NCBI GenBank assembly: GCA_905331475.1 | Contig: CAJNYU010001708.1 | Span: forward strand, 106,049-170,048 | Source of the DNA: Rotaria socialis | Taxonomy: Eukaryota; Rotifera; Eurotatoria; Philodinida; Philodinidae | Length of the DNA stretch: 64,000 nucleotides | Direction of reading: 5' to 3' | In this document: piece by piece, positions 11,026-23,886 of the stretch | Layout: every line of letters begins with the position of its first letter | Position numbering within the stretch: position 1 is the first letter of the stretch | Position numbers and translations under genes: made by a program | Notes under the pieces: model-generated | Databases searched by the model: none | Told to the model about the DNA's origin: nothing | Seen by the model: only the letters and a program-made list of their open reading frames with translations

Positions 11026-13454
11026 GTGCTACATTCTCTTTAAGATAAGGTTGTAATTAATAGGAAAAATGCGAAGTCTGCTAATGCAGCTGATTGCAAT
11101 AGTATTTCACATCGGTTAACAACTGAAAGACTTTTCTACATACGAATTTCTGGAAATACTGACGTGGAAATAAAACATTTTGATGCTGAATCTGAAAAAG
11201 AACGCCATTGAATAAATATGAAAGTGCCAGGAATGTAAGTACAAAAGTATTCCTTCATCATTATATTTGTGCGGAATAGAAAGCTACAAAATCACTTTTT
11301 TCTAAACAGGACCCAAGTCCACAGATAAAGATGTTTGGGGCTTAATTCGAAGGTCTTTACTGCTAAACAATCGAGATATAACAAATAAAATGGACGGAAA
11401 AATTCATTTTCGTGTATTAATATTTTTTCACTCTCTATCGCTATCTATTTTTCTCTGTATATGCTTATTCGCTGCTATTTTCTAAAAAAAAATGGAAACT
11501 ATTTTACCAATATTACAGATGCATCTAGTTCTTCTTTCATTTATTCACCTTTAATTTCAGCAAGTGTCATTTTTTTCAATTGAAAACAAAAGTGATATAT
11601 ATATACTAATATGTGAAATGATCAGAAACTCCAATAACCCTTACAGTAAAGATTTATACATTTCTTTTTCCGAAAGCAAGTAATAGTAAGGCAAATCCAG
11701 CTCAAATGGCACTTTGGATTTACACGGTACGCGTTAGCACAAATATCTGTTATAATACGGCTGAAAACTGTAAATACCTAAAATGTTTTTGTTTCACATA
11801 GCACTTTAGCTTATCAGTAACAGCAAAATATGGGGAAGCATTTAATAGAATTAGAAAAAGCTGGCATCCCGCAAAAACATCCTAATAGCCACTATCTATA
11901 AGAGTCGCGAATCGACTAAATCAAATATCTTATTGGCAATCAACTGGATTTTTCTGCTCTTTGTATTGATGAAAAAACATTCTTTCAAACAAGGATCGGG
12001 GAATCCGTACAATGAGCGTTACTTGTGATATAAAAACTCATTATTCTATGAAAGATCGACTGATTTGATCCTCGAATTATGATTAGAACTCTGACAGGAT
12101 AATTCTAGTTTCTATCGAATTATTGCTGGTAAAATTGTTTTCAAAAAAAAAACTGTATGACAGATTATTATAAAAAAACAGAACCATAGTGTTAATTTAC
12201 GAAAATCAACTGAAAAATAATGAGTGCCAATTGCTACATGCCTAAATCTAGGTTTTGCAATTCAATTAAATCTCTTCTTAGTTGCTAACTGGTGTTATAA
12301 AAACATCAGTGACTTTTCAAGATTTCGAAAGTGATCAGCTTGAAATTGTGATTAGAATGGCACTCTAACTTTAGAAAAAACTTCAAATAAAACGATTGTT
12401 CTATGAAAAATTTGCTTCCGAAAAACAAAATAATTCTCTGAATAAAAAATCTACTTTTACGTTAGCTCTGAAGTAAAGCTTAAGTTACAACTCCCAGTCA
12501 TTGCTTATCAGACCAAATAAAAAGATTAAAGGCTAAATCGCTTTTTATTGTCGTTAAGATACAATGAACGACTTTGGAAAAAGGCAGCCATTATCAACGC
12601 TGTAAATGACATTCGATCACTGATTTCATAGTCATCTCTATATAGTTTACAGTGAGAATTTTTATTTAATAATATAAATTTACAATCAAAAGAAATATTT
12701 TACTCGACTCTTGATGCCAATTTTGTGATATGAATGACATTATACTGTTTTGGAAAATAACTGAAGTCAAACTCAAATTTATATCCATAAGTTTGGAAAG
12801 ACTATCTTAATAAATAGTTCATAAAAGATAGATTTTCAGTTGAAATATGTTTTGGATTCGAATTTTTTCAGTTTAAACTCAACTTTTGAATTGTTGCTCA
12901 TGATCTCCAATTGATATATAATTGAAAAACGTATAGATTTGCTTCTTTCTATACAATGTAGCAATGCATTGGCGCTGTCACAGGGATTTATAAATTGAGT
13001 TTACCACTTTTATTAGTTGTTATATCAGATTTTTATTTCATAAAAAAAAAACAGGAAAGAATGCTTTCCTAGGAGACTTGGATTCAAATTTTTAACCTGC
13101 ATCCGAGAATCCTAAATTAATATTTTTCTTCTTTCTCTGTTCTGTATGTTCTTATTTAAGTGCCAAGAGTAACATATTGCAGCGATACTGTTGTTCAAGT
13201 TTAGAGGGACAAGATTGAAAAATGTCGATATAATCAAGGTACAGTTGAGTTTAAACTCATGATCTTCACTTCAATTTATCGTGATTTAAAGAGAACTTAG
13301 CAGCATTTTGGGGTCATTGAGAATTTTGCCTGAGGTATAGCATTAATTAAGACTCAGAAAAATGTGGCATATTTAAAACCTGATTAGATAATATATTCTA
13401 TGCAACTTTGAATATGTTGTTGACCAATGCAAATTCTTTACAAAGACTTCTATA
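11026..13454. other. NRPS intron interior, nothing recognised
   Basis: AT-rich DNA inside the 5.6-kb NRPS intron (8652-14270). I see no conserved exon, RNA gene or clear repeat here on either strand. Confidence 0.5.
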
Positions 13455-13564
13455 CAATCTAAAAAAAAGATTCTTCCCGTATGGCTGAGGGAAAAACCCT
13501 TTCAGGTTTCGTACTCTTTGCTGAACCCTTTTACATTCGGTATGGAAATTTTGTTTTTAGAGTG
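13455..13564. mobile_element. 110-bp MITE with TA target, CACTCTAAAAA family
   Basis: Ends CAATCTAAAAAAAAG on the left and the inverse of CACTCTAAAAACAAA on the right, each flanked by TA. Between them is a short foldback of GGTTTCGTA-type motifs. It belongs with the elements at 26548-26811 and 46268-46485. Confidence 0.6.
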
Positions 13565-13892
13565 TATGCTTGTAGAACTTGTTCCGATAATTTTTTCTGG
13601 GACTGTTTAACATAAACACTTTCCTCAGACGTTTGTGAAAATTGACAAACTGCAAAAAGGTACGCATATCTTTTTACGTCATTCTATTTTAGGTTTCCTC
13701 TGAATAAATACTGATTGCTCGCTGCTATTCAATATTTAAAGCACTTAATTTAACAGAAAATACGCATATCACTACTATTATATCGCGGCGAATTGATTTG
13801 TAATAGAAAAGCTCCGGTCGTTAAAATATAAATAGTCTTAATAGCTAAAGAAATGAAAACGAGTGAAAGAGGAAACACGATCAAATCGAACA

Positions 13893-13956
13893 TAGCTGAG
13901 TGGCTGAGAGCGGATATAACTTGAAGTGAGTTTGAATCCAGTGGGAAACATGTTAT
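13893..13956 (+). other. tRNA-like relic
   Basis: The stretch has an A-box-like TAGCTGAGTGGCTGAGAG and a B-box-like GAGTTTGAATCC in correct order, as in Ser/Leu tRNAs. There is no proper acceptor-stem pairing or anticodon arm. It is probably a decayed tRNA or a tRNA-derived SINE head; not called as a functional tRNA. Confidence 0.3.
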
Positions 13957-14270
13957 TTTATTCTGTTATTTTTCATTAATTATCAAAAATGATGTTTTCC
14001 CTTGTGTAGTAGTACCCTATTGAGATCTCAACTGGCTCACGTAAGCCTTTTTCTATATAAACGCATCTAGTATGTGTTTCTTGTTAATATGGGGAAAATA
14101 AGTACCTTAACACGCTAATTAAGAATTTATTAGCTTCAAAGAACGGAATATTATGAATTTTTGCACTGTATATGGTTCCTACTTGTCTGAGCAGTCATAC
14201 GTGTGAGATGTTTCTCATTAGAAAATCTATGATCTAGTTTTATAGAGAATTTCAGTAACAGTTTACTCAC

Positions 14271-14878
14271 GATTTTAGAGGGACCCGTCGAACCCCTGGT
14301 GAACGTTAGCTGACAAGTACCATTTGCATTAAGTGGAATAGTCGAAAGTAAATGAAAATTATCACTGTCCAACGAGTGATAACTGTCAGGGTTGCTAATG
14401 TCAAATGTAGAGATATTCTTGTTTTTAGAAAATATTTCACCTTTCGTCGTCTTCTGAATCAGCACTAACTTCGAGTGAATTCGATCAACAACTGATAAAA
14501 GATATTCATTAGATTCGTTCAAATTTAATGGACAATATATTGCCCCACAAGTGACAATCGCTAAAATGCCGATCACCATTTCGAATGACGCATCGACACA
14601 AAGACAAATGATTTGCTGAGGCTTGACTTGATAGCTTGTAAGTAAGCTTGACGAAATTTGTTGTGTGCAATTGATTAGTTCGGCATATGTCAATGATTGC
14701 TGGTTAAGAATTAAGGCCAGCTTCTGTTCGTTTCCATCAGCTTCCATTTCATATAAATATTCATGGAAGCATCGGATTCGGTCTGGGCATGTAGAAATGG
14801 TTCGATCCAAATAATTAGAATCACTTTTGCTCACCATCACAATTAACTTTGAATTTTCGAAATATATTAATTTCAAAT
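14271..14878 (-). CDS. NRPS adenylation domain, motifs A1-A3 (exon)
   Basis: Most upstream exon recognised for the minus-strand NRPS. It opens after a CTGTTTTTAG acceptor (14879-14880) with two bases of a split codon, so upstream exons must exist. It carries adenylation motifs A1 (LTYAEL), A2 (CGAIYCPLN) and A3, the ATP loop, as LTFTRGSTGPSK (consensus TSGSTGxPK, with Arg replacing the first Ser). It ends in phase 0 at a GTGAGT donor (14270-14265), and its last residues (TGPSKI) join directly to VECSHRS in the exon at 8651. The first ATG (14915) lies before the acceptor and is probably not the true start. No condensation domain was found upstream. Confidence 0.8.
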
Positions 14879-15303
14879 CTAAAAACAGAAAGCAGAATTT
14901 TTTGACTAAATTCAATTGAAAAGTTTTCAGAATAGGATAACTTATTTGTTGAAGAACTGTTTGATGGTAATAGCTGCAGGTATGAGGATGTAGGTTAAAA
15001 ATGTGAAATACTTAGGGGTATCCAAAAGTGGTGGCAACGACATTTCAGTGCCACACATGAAGCTTGATAAAAGTTTCTTTTTACATAAGATGATAGAGAA
15101 AAGAATGCTCTATTTTTCTATGCTATTTGATCATACTTCAACTAATATTATAATAATAGAATTTCGATAAGATCTATTTTGTTCCATTGTGTGACGGTTA
15201 CACGAATACCAGTGATTCCTTTTTCGAATAACTTTTGATACAAATAAGATAGAGAGCTGCGATTTTCACTGTTGGAAACAAGACATGAAGTTGAATAGAA
15301 ATA

Positions 15304-17130
15304 TCCCATGTAAACACGAAACGCAAAATCGATGCGCTGAAACGCGTGAAACGATTTTATACCGTGTTCACACGCATATTCAGTATGAAACGCATCTGAA
15401 CGCAGATTTTGAACACAACACGTTTAACAGTAATTTGAAAACAATATTAATCGTGTCTCATCGCGTTTGATATTGAAATCGCGTTTATACGCAGTTGATA
15501 AAATTCGACTGAACGCGTTCTAACGGGGATGTAATATGACACGCGTTTGAGCGCGTTTTCGAAAAAATATGAAACGCGTCTGAACGCTCGTTTGTTTAAA
15601 GTCCCATTGACATGCGACTTACGGCATCAGATTCTATAAGACGTGCACTATAAGTGAACTAGATCAAGTTAAATTAGTCAAGAAAATTTGTTTTTAAGGG
15701 TCCCTGTAGGCAATAGATGATTGTATCATTTTACCTTTATCTAAATTTAAGAAAAAAATACATAATAAATATTCAGACAAAAAATATTCCTAGCGGACAT
15801 AAACCCAGAAATAGGTATCGTTAAAATGATTAAATCTATACATTTTCTTTCTATTCATTTAAATAAAAGTGCTTTTATATATTGATATTTTATACTGCTT
15901 GTATGTTCGTGATAGAGCCTAGTAAGAGTATCAGACGTAGATTTGCTCACATTCGATAGTAATGAGACAAGAAAATTGATTAAGTTGCTGTTCTATTCTA
16001 TTTGTATAGTATTTGGTATCTGTAACTTTTACACGTTATAGTATTATTATTTTACATACTTAGTGTTGGTGGTTTGAAGATGAAAGATTGAATCATATTA
16101 ATGAATCTTATTTAAGATTGCTAATATGACGATTATATTTTTGGAAAATAAATATTAGATTTTTCTTAGGTGAACTTTGCTATCAAAGCTCTTTATTATT
16201 ATTTTGATAACATTAAATGATCAATATTAAGTCGTTTCATGAATAAATCTGAATTCTGTTTTTCAGTTGATATCAGTGATTATTGAAAGTTCTTATTTCA
16301 GTTACATTCATAATTTTATTAAGAAAAAAACGAAAATCTATTTAATAAAATAAAGTAAACTGATATTAAACATTGAATTCTGATAGTACCGCCGGTGATT
16401 TTATGTAAAAAAACATTGTTGCGCATTCTCTCTTAAATGGAAAAGGTTGTCAAATTAAGTGTTTGAAATCAAAAAAAATATTGAATAAAAATTAGTTTTG
16501 TGAAAATATTTTTTCTGATAGATATGTGTATTGATAATTAATAATTTGTAAAAATTATCTTTTTTTCTATATTTCTATCATTTCTAAATTTTGTAAATTT
16601 TATATGAGTTTATAACCCTCGTAGACTTTGCATGCCATCAGACAACGATTGTAGTCATATATGGTTTCATGGTACGTATACATGTCTCTTAAACGTTAGT
16701 TCACATGTTCTAATCTCATTTCTATCATTTCAGATTCATCGATATGTCGATATGCTAACAGTTCGTTGACCTGCAGTTAGGTAAAGACCATGCGATAGAA
16801 GATATCGATGGTGACTCAGATCAAACCTGAGACGAACTGAAATATTTTTTTTCATTTTTCATAAATTGTATGGAACGCGTCTCGACGCAGTTTTCTTTGC
16901 AAACGCGTCCCCGGTGAAACATTCCAAGCGTTGAGACGCGTTTTATTTTAAAACACGTTTATTCTCGATTTTGTGAACAACCACGTCTAAATGAGATTTT
17001 ACCTGCAACCGCGTCTAAACGCTTCATTTCTTTCACTGGGGACGCATTTAGACGCGTTCTCTGTGTGCGTTTCGCACGCAAATGAAACGCGTTCCAGACG
17101 CGTTTCGAGGCAAAAAATATTTACATGGGA
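15304..17130. mobile_element. Nested foldback with ACGCGTT arrays
   Basis: Ends TCCCATGTAAA and its inverse TTTACATGGGA. Next to each end lies an array of ACGCGTTT/AAACGCGT motifs (about 15290-15600 and 16860-17115), many self-complementary. The intervening 1.2 kb is AT-rich without genes. It is much richer in CpG-containing motifs than its surroundings. Confidence 0.6.
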
Positions 17131-17454
17131 TGTATTATCGACATTTCAAATATTGATATCTGAAGTATTTTTATTCAATTTTCTAACTCTCAGAAAAATG
17201 TTCTTTTTAATAAGAAAAAAGAAAGGCACAAAAACGAGACTTTTTTAACAGAAATCATTAGAAAAAAGAATTAGAAACTCAACTGAAATACACATTATTG
17301 ATCTATGATTTCCACAGGGTATAGATCTTCCATTAGTGCTTTGAATCTATATTTGAAAATTGAAAATTCACCGTAAACAACTTTCCTGACAGGTTTTCTC
17401 TTAAAAAGGTCACTTGAAAAGCTTATAAAAAACTGGACCAGGAAACTTTATAAT

Positions 17455-18050
17455 ACAAGTAACGTTCATCGACATCGAAAGTCGATTCACTGGGCCCTAG
17501 ACTGACAGTGCTGAGGAGAAGAAATGCATGGACAGGACAGAAAATCGGTTGTTTGTGCCAGTAGCTGGTGGTGATATTTTTAAACAGATCTGTAAACGGG
17601 GTGGGAATAAGTGAAACTGAAGTAAGAATTAGACGAAAATTAAAGGTTTCAAGTAAAAGCACTAAAAGTGAAGACGAAAACGGACAGAATGGTACTCAAA
17701 GACGCATAAATCGGCGGAGAGGTTGTGTTACTTACCCAAAAATACACAGTCTAGACATTTCGTGATGGTAAGCTCAAAGTTCCGTAGGGGGATCAGCTCA
17801 CCCCTCCACTCAAGACATATCGAGAGCGGACTGTTTCCCGTGACCATGTCATGCAGCCGCCCATGGTTTGTGCCGTAACAATGCCCTAGATGCCATAGAA
17901 ATGGTCATTTCTGTCACTGAAATGGTCATTTCTGCCACTGAAATGGTCATTTCTGCCATTGTTACAGACAGACAGACAGACAGACAGACGGACAGACAGA
18001 CACAGATGAATTACGGTTTCTAGACCCTAGCCTTTCAGTCTAGGGAACAC
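17455..18050 (+). repeat. Dispersed repeat with CAGA tract, copy 1
   Basis: Starts near AGTAACGTTCATCGACATCG, followed by GATTCACTGGGCCCTAGACTG. The middle contains three copies of AAATGGTCATTTCTG and a (CAGA)n run. It ends GATGAATTACGGTTTCTAG...CAGTCTAGGG. CCCTAGACTGA recurs inverted at the end. Other copies: 54838-55540 (same strand), about 42650-43300 (same strand, diverged) and about 31430-32115 (inverse). Confidence 0.75.
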
Positions 18051-18360
18051 GGTTCGATGTGTCTTCATCTCCTCTTTTCAACAGTGAAAATCGCAATTCT
18101 GTATTTTGTGTCTAACAATAGCTATCCAAAAAACACTCATCCACCCTTTTTCAAAAATGAGCCTTATGTAACCGTGGCACATTGGAACAAAATAGATCTT
18201 ATCGAAATTCTACTATTATGATATTAGTTGAAGTATGATCAAATAGCATAGAAAAATAGAGCATTCTTTTCTCTATCATCTTATGTAAAAATAAACTTTT
18301 ATCAAGCTTTATATGTGGCACTAAAATGTCGTTGCCACTACTTTTGGATATCCCTAAGTA

Positions 18361-20941
18361 CAATACATCTTGTGTTGTCAATTAGTTGCATATCGTTTTA
18401 TTAAATATACACGATATTAAAAATGTCCCTTCGGAAAGTTAACGGAAATATTTCTTATACAGCTCAAAAGATTCAATTGATTTTTATTTTATTGCAGTAT
18501 ATTCTTTATAGTTTTGTTTCTTATATTTCGATATAGATGTGTGTGCCTAGAAACACTTCAGCGCTTTTGTAAAAAAGAGCCACATTTGAGTTTTCGAAAT
18601 ACCGCACCGGATTGTTGTTCCCTCTAGTGAAAGGAGGTCTTAAGAAAAGTGAGTTAAATGCATTCGTTTGCGTGTATCTGCTAGTTCGCACAGCACAAAT
18701 AAAATGCTCTAAAACGTTTCGCGTAAGTTTTTCAGGTCAGAGAATCCGATCCGGGTGTCAGATTTTGAAAATTTGTGATCCTCAATTTGTTAGTAAAACA
18801 ATATTTGTTTTTCGAAAGTAATTGTTTCGCTTAAAGTTAGACTAAAGGCGTCCGGGGTTGGGGAACTCAAATCCAATGTCTGATTTACAAAAACTTTTAG
18901 TCCTCACTTTTTTATAAACATATCTTGTTTTGAGATAATAACTGTTTCTTATAAACTTTGACTAAAGGTTTTTGATGGGGAGTTATTCATGGTCAAGTTT
19001 TTTTTTAAAAACATTTGCTCAGTGTTATAGTGAACAAAGACAGTTGCAAGATTTCTACTGCAAAAAATGAACAGATGAGATTTTTGAAAAAATAAAACTA
19101 AGTGACTAGCAACTGACGAGTCAAAAGTATTACGAAAGTATTTAGGATTAGCATAAAAACATTAATAGCGGTTATGATTCTAAACAAATAAATTAAGTTG
19201 CTGCAAATAAGATAACGACTTTCGCTACATTGAATATTAAATGTTTAATGGTCTTTTATAATCCAAGCAAGTTTGTAATGCACTAGGAGGTGTTAAGATC
19301 GTCCCATTTTCGTGATATGAATTCTTTGTAGGGAAATCTTTTAAGGGTACTATTCGATGACGTTCATAGTGGTAGATGTATCGTATGTTTGTATGAGATC
19401 TTATCAGAAATATGCTATCGGCATGTTTCTATGGAATTGATTCTCACTTTGGCAACGGCTAGCCGCGAGTGGTGCTTCGGAGGGGCGCCGACACGCGAAT
19501 ACCCGCTCAGTTAAAGATTTGTTCTGATCATAAGACTGCAGGCCTTGTAGACTTATAAAATAGCTACACTATGTCTCGATCTGAATAGTTGAAATCATTT
19601 ACAAAAGTAGTAGAAATCTTCAAGTTCGTCCAACGGAAGTTCGTGAAATAATTGCTCAACTCGTGTGAAATCTTTGAAGTTTATCTTTGTGGTCATTATC
19701 TTAATATGTTTACTTTTTCCTGATTGAGACTAGATTTGACTGAAAATATGTAAATGTTAGATTTTTGTATCGGTGAACGTGCACATGGGAATGAATATAT
19801 TCATTTGAGACGGAAAACACACCGAAACAACATGAACCCAGATGGATTTGAGCAAAACTAAGGACGAATCTAACCGAAATCCAGTTAGACAAAGCCAGTT
19901 TGCTTTGATCTATGATTTACTGGTGCAGATTCATGTTAAGTATCTACTTTACAGACGAGTTGAAGTTGTAACTTTACTAAAATGGAGTATTTCGATTGGA
20001 GCTCATTTGAATGAGTCTTTTTCTTCACTCCGTTATCAAGCTGATCGAAAATTTTGGAGCATTGCTTGAACTGCAGCAGATCAAGTGTACTCAACTTCGC
20101 TATCGGCATAAAATATTAGTAAGTAGTACTTAAATGCTGTTTTCTTGGTGATAATTCCAAGCAAGATTTTTATTTATTCTCGGTTATCCGCCGCTTTTTC
20201 CATGAAAATCACTTCAAAGTTATCAAATATGAAGTCTCTCAGCTAGATAGTTTTGGATAGCTACGTTCTACATGACTAAATCCTTTCAGTAGAGGGTTGG
20301 TGACGCTAACGTCGCGTTACCTTATATTACACTAATAATAGTGTGACGATTCCCGATAGAAAAAATACGTGCATTGATGGAACTATGCTTTACTTCATTT
20401 CTGCATATCATGAAACGCACCAATTTTACAAAAAGCACACATTTAAATAATGAACCATCCAAGAGGATGAAAGTTGAAGACAAAAGTCAAGAACATCAAA
20501 ATAAAATACAAAACATAGAGCAAAGACAAAATAATAGTTACGCTTAACTTTGATTGTTACAAATAGCATATCAGATTATCAGTGAATACTATTCATTGAA
20601 ACCGGGAAAGGTACCATGTGCTCAATAAATCTATGAAGAATCTTTGAAAGATCGAGTTAAAATGTTTAAAATACTGATATCTGTAACAATCCAGGTGTGA
20701 GTGTTAGACATGTCTTTTGTCACACCCATACCCACACCTTTAAGTTCCAAAAGATATTGAACTTGAGGATGAACTTAATTCTATTAATAAACTTCACAAA
20801 TATTCTAATAGTCTATTTGTAAAGTACTCGGTTAATTGCATGAAAATATTAATATAAATAATCATAATTTATATTTATATCCAAGCCATGAATATCTTAA
20901 AAATTGAATATCTCCATAAGAGTACGCCAAAAGCCGCTCAT
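18361..20941. other. Intergenic, no gene recognised
   Basis: AT-rich sequence. The only point of note is a hairpin-like segment at about 19447-19500 (CGGCTAGCCGCGAGTGG...), GC-rich and related to the hairpins at 10.6-11.0 kb. Short open frames here show no family resemblance. Confidence 0.5.
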
Positions 20942-20949
20942 ATCTTAAC

Positions 20950-21187
20950 TAGGGGTATCACAATTCAGTTTTAGTTCAGATCATTAGAACTATCTGAACA
21001 GATCTTTAGATCTGATCTGAACTGTTCAAGTAGATCAGATCAGATCAGATCCCATAAGAGACACCTATATCGAGATCGACATCATCCCAATGTAGATCCT
21101 AACAGTTCTTAGATCTGATCTGATCTGCCCAAACAGTTCTTTCGCTCATTTGATCTGAACTTAGATCTGAGAACTGTCACACCCCTA
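20950..21187. mobile_element. 238-bp hAT-type MITE with perfect 8-bp target duplication
   Basis: Ends TAGGGGTATCACAATTC on the left and the inverse of TAGGGGTGTGACAGTTC on the right. Flanked by ATCTTAAC at 20942-20949 and 21188-21195, an exact 8-bp duplication as made by hAT transposases. The interior is a run of GATCTGAAC/GATCAGATC dyads. Confidence 0.85.
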
Positions 21188-21195
21188 ATCTTAAC

Positions 21196-23637
21196 ATTGT
21201 TAGTTTGGTGGTAAGGATTTTCTATCGATGCAAAAATATCTGGTAAATTTAACTCACAATACAGACACCTCCATTTTAATAAATGCGCTTTCTCCGTCCT
21301 AACTTGAATGCTTTAATCTTCATTATTTATTGAACACGAAGCGAAGTTTTTCATCTAGCTGTACGATAGGCAAAGGAAAAGACACTGGATTTCTTACTTT
21401 TTACTTTGAGATTTTTTACCCATTGTATTGCGAAAAATAATCGAAATTTTTGACTGCTTAGACTCAGTAAGATTTAGAACATACGAGTTTACAACGTTTT
21501 TGGCACACTTAATAGTAACTGCAGTTAGTTAGTCAATAATAATAATAATAATGATAAAGAAGGTTACTCTGCTAACTTCGACTGCTGATATTACTTTAAA
21601 GTTCGTTGGCGTGTATAAGCGAGAGAAAATTATGACCTGAATAAATTATGAACCAAATAATCAGCTGATAAATGCGGTGATGCACCTGTTAGCTAAATGA
21701 GAAAGCAAAATATTATATAAACGATACATTACATACGCATTTATCAAATAAAATTATCGTGCGATATCAAATGATGCATGACAAAAAATCTTCATCGTTC
21801 TCGTCTAACGATAATGTTTTAGTATTGTTGTATGAAATAACGATTTATGAATCATTTATCGTTACACTATAAAGATAAATGCATAATTTATGCTGAAAAT
21901 AAATGAAAATAAAGAAAGAAAACGTTCTTTTCATATACAATATTTTAGTATTGTGTATGAGACCATAAAAATTATACACAGAATGACTATTTTTAATTGA
22001 AAAAATTTATTATTAATAATAACGAAGTAATATGAAACGGAATAAATTTGTACTTTTTCCAGTTATTTAGTAGATATCAACTACAAAAACGACATATGGA
22101 CCAAAACTAATAGCATATTCTGAATCAGCATAACAAATAGAGTTGGGCTATGAGAGTCTTACATCTCTCTGAGACATTTTTATTTTCATTGAAAAAATTC
22201 ACTTAAATCCATTCTCAGGATTACTGAATCATAAGACCAATTTTATCAGAAAGTGATTTTGAAAGTAACGAACAAGCTATACAAGTTTTAAATAATAGTA
22301 GATCACTAACTTGAGAATGTATTCTAAAGCTCAAAGTTGACCTTACGGCGTATTATTTCGTCCTTAATATGCGTTTTCTCCTAAATATGTAATTTTCTCT
22401 CGCTTCACATTTTGTCCTTGTTGTTCATGCTATTTCGTTCTCTCTGATGATTGTTAGAAAAACGTATGCTGTATATGTTATCGGCACGATTAATGATATG
22501 ACAAATCGAATAAAGTGTAATTTCATCTGCGCGAATACTTTCTTGTATATAAAATCATTTTATGCTTAAACGATGAAAACGAATTGGCTGTTGAATTCTT
22601 TTTATGGTCGCGCAGTTTGAGGACGACTAAAAGTGAACTTGTTCAATCAAGCCAAAAATACCTCAACGATATTCGAAAACTGTCATAACTCAACTCTAAT
22701 TATTATGCTGATTCAGAATACAATTAGATTTCTCGTTCCCACGTTCTCCTTCAACTTTTCCTTTTCTATTATTCTGGTTACCAAAACGAAAAAAAAAACG
22801 AATAAGTTAATAACTATGAGTCATAAAATAACAGAAAAACGAAGCAAAGAAAAAGAAAAGATAACAATACGATTTATCTCCTATCCTAACAAATATGCTA
22901 TTAGTATCGATCCATTTGTCATTTTTGTAGTTGACATCTGCTAGATATCTGTAAAACATATAAATTTATTTCGTTCCATACTACTTCGTTTTTATTCACA
23001 TTGTATTTGTCCACTTATAAAAAATCTTCCTAAATATAAGTTCTATGGCCCGAGACACTTAAAACCAAATAATTGTTTATGACGAAGAGCGTTTTATTCA
23101 TTTAATTGTTTTTCAGTGTAAGCTATTCAATTATCTTTATGTTTTATTTGAAATGATAGTAAAAGTAAAGGATCACTCCTAGTTACAGAAAACCAATTAA
23201 AATTCCTCTGGATATAATATTCGAATCATTTTGATACTACAAAGTTACGTAAAAGTGTTCGTTAAGAATCCTCTTAATAATTTTTAATTCACTATGAATA
23301 CATATCATGAATAAGTGAGTTTCGAATATTTCAAAGTAAATTTATCCTATTAAAACTCAGCTATTGAATTAGGATTCATTGATAGCTAACATGTGAATCA
23401 TAATGAACTAGCGCAGTTATGTTCAGAGACAGTGACCGATAAAACATGATATAGATTTACGTTGATTATCGGTAAAAAAAATGGTATGATCAGGAAAAAA
23501 AGCTTTTAGCGCAATCCCTGTGGGATTAAAAGTGTGAAACACGATGAAGCTGATTTTCTGGAATCTGTCTATCACTGTCAGTGATGGTCGGTGGAGCTGC
23601 TCTATTACAGCCTGTATTATGATATATGAAGCCTATA
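21196..23637. other. Intergenic, no gene recognised
   Basis: AT-rich. It includes a short (AAT)n microsatellite at about 21535-21552. A 103-codon open frame at 22633-22944 has a low-complexity Lys/Phe/Ile-rich translation with no recognisable domain, and I do not call it. Confidence 0.5.
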
Positions 23638-23755
23638 CAAACCATCACAGACCGGGACAGAGAATTCACAAACCATCACAGACCGGGACAGAGAATTCAC
23701 AAACCATCACAGACAGGGACAGAGAAATTAATTAATTAATTTCTCTGTCCCTGTG
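23638..23755. repeat. 31-bp tandem repeat with terminal palindrome
   Basis: Nearly three copies of a 31-bp unit (ACAAACCATCACAGACCGGG followed by ACAGAGAATTC), then AATTAATTAATT and an inverted piece (TTTCTCTGTCCCTGTG) of the unit. The last part can form a hairpin with the final copy. Confidence 0.85.
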
Positions 23756-23886
23756 TGTGGGGGGGGATGGGTCCAAATTTCTACCCTATATACTTCAACA
23801 CTCCTTTCAGATCGTGTTTCACAAAACATTATAAAATCTATTGATTGACTGAATGATCAGTTATATATTGAAGAATCAGTGAACTA

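Larger units (their letters stand above)
15011..18358. mobile_element. 3.35-kb TA-flanked element with ~190-bp inverted termini
   Basis: Left end CTTAGGGGTATCCAAAAGTG and right end the inverse of CTTAGGGATATCCAAAAGTA, each flanked by TA (15009-15010, 18359-18360), as in Tc1/mariner insertions. Homology of the arms extends to about 15200 and 18170, and more weakly to about 15290. No transposase is encoded; the interior holds another foldback (15304-17130) and a dispersed repeat (17455-18050). Probably a non-autonomous element that collected later insertions. Confidence 0.75.

Noticed and set aside
13893-13956. A functional tRNA
   Set aside because: A- and B-box-like words are present, but the acceptor stem does not pair and there is no anticodon arm.
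22633-22944. 103-codon open frame
   Set aside because: Low-complexity translation without domain or neighbours.
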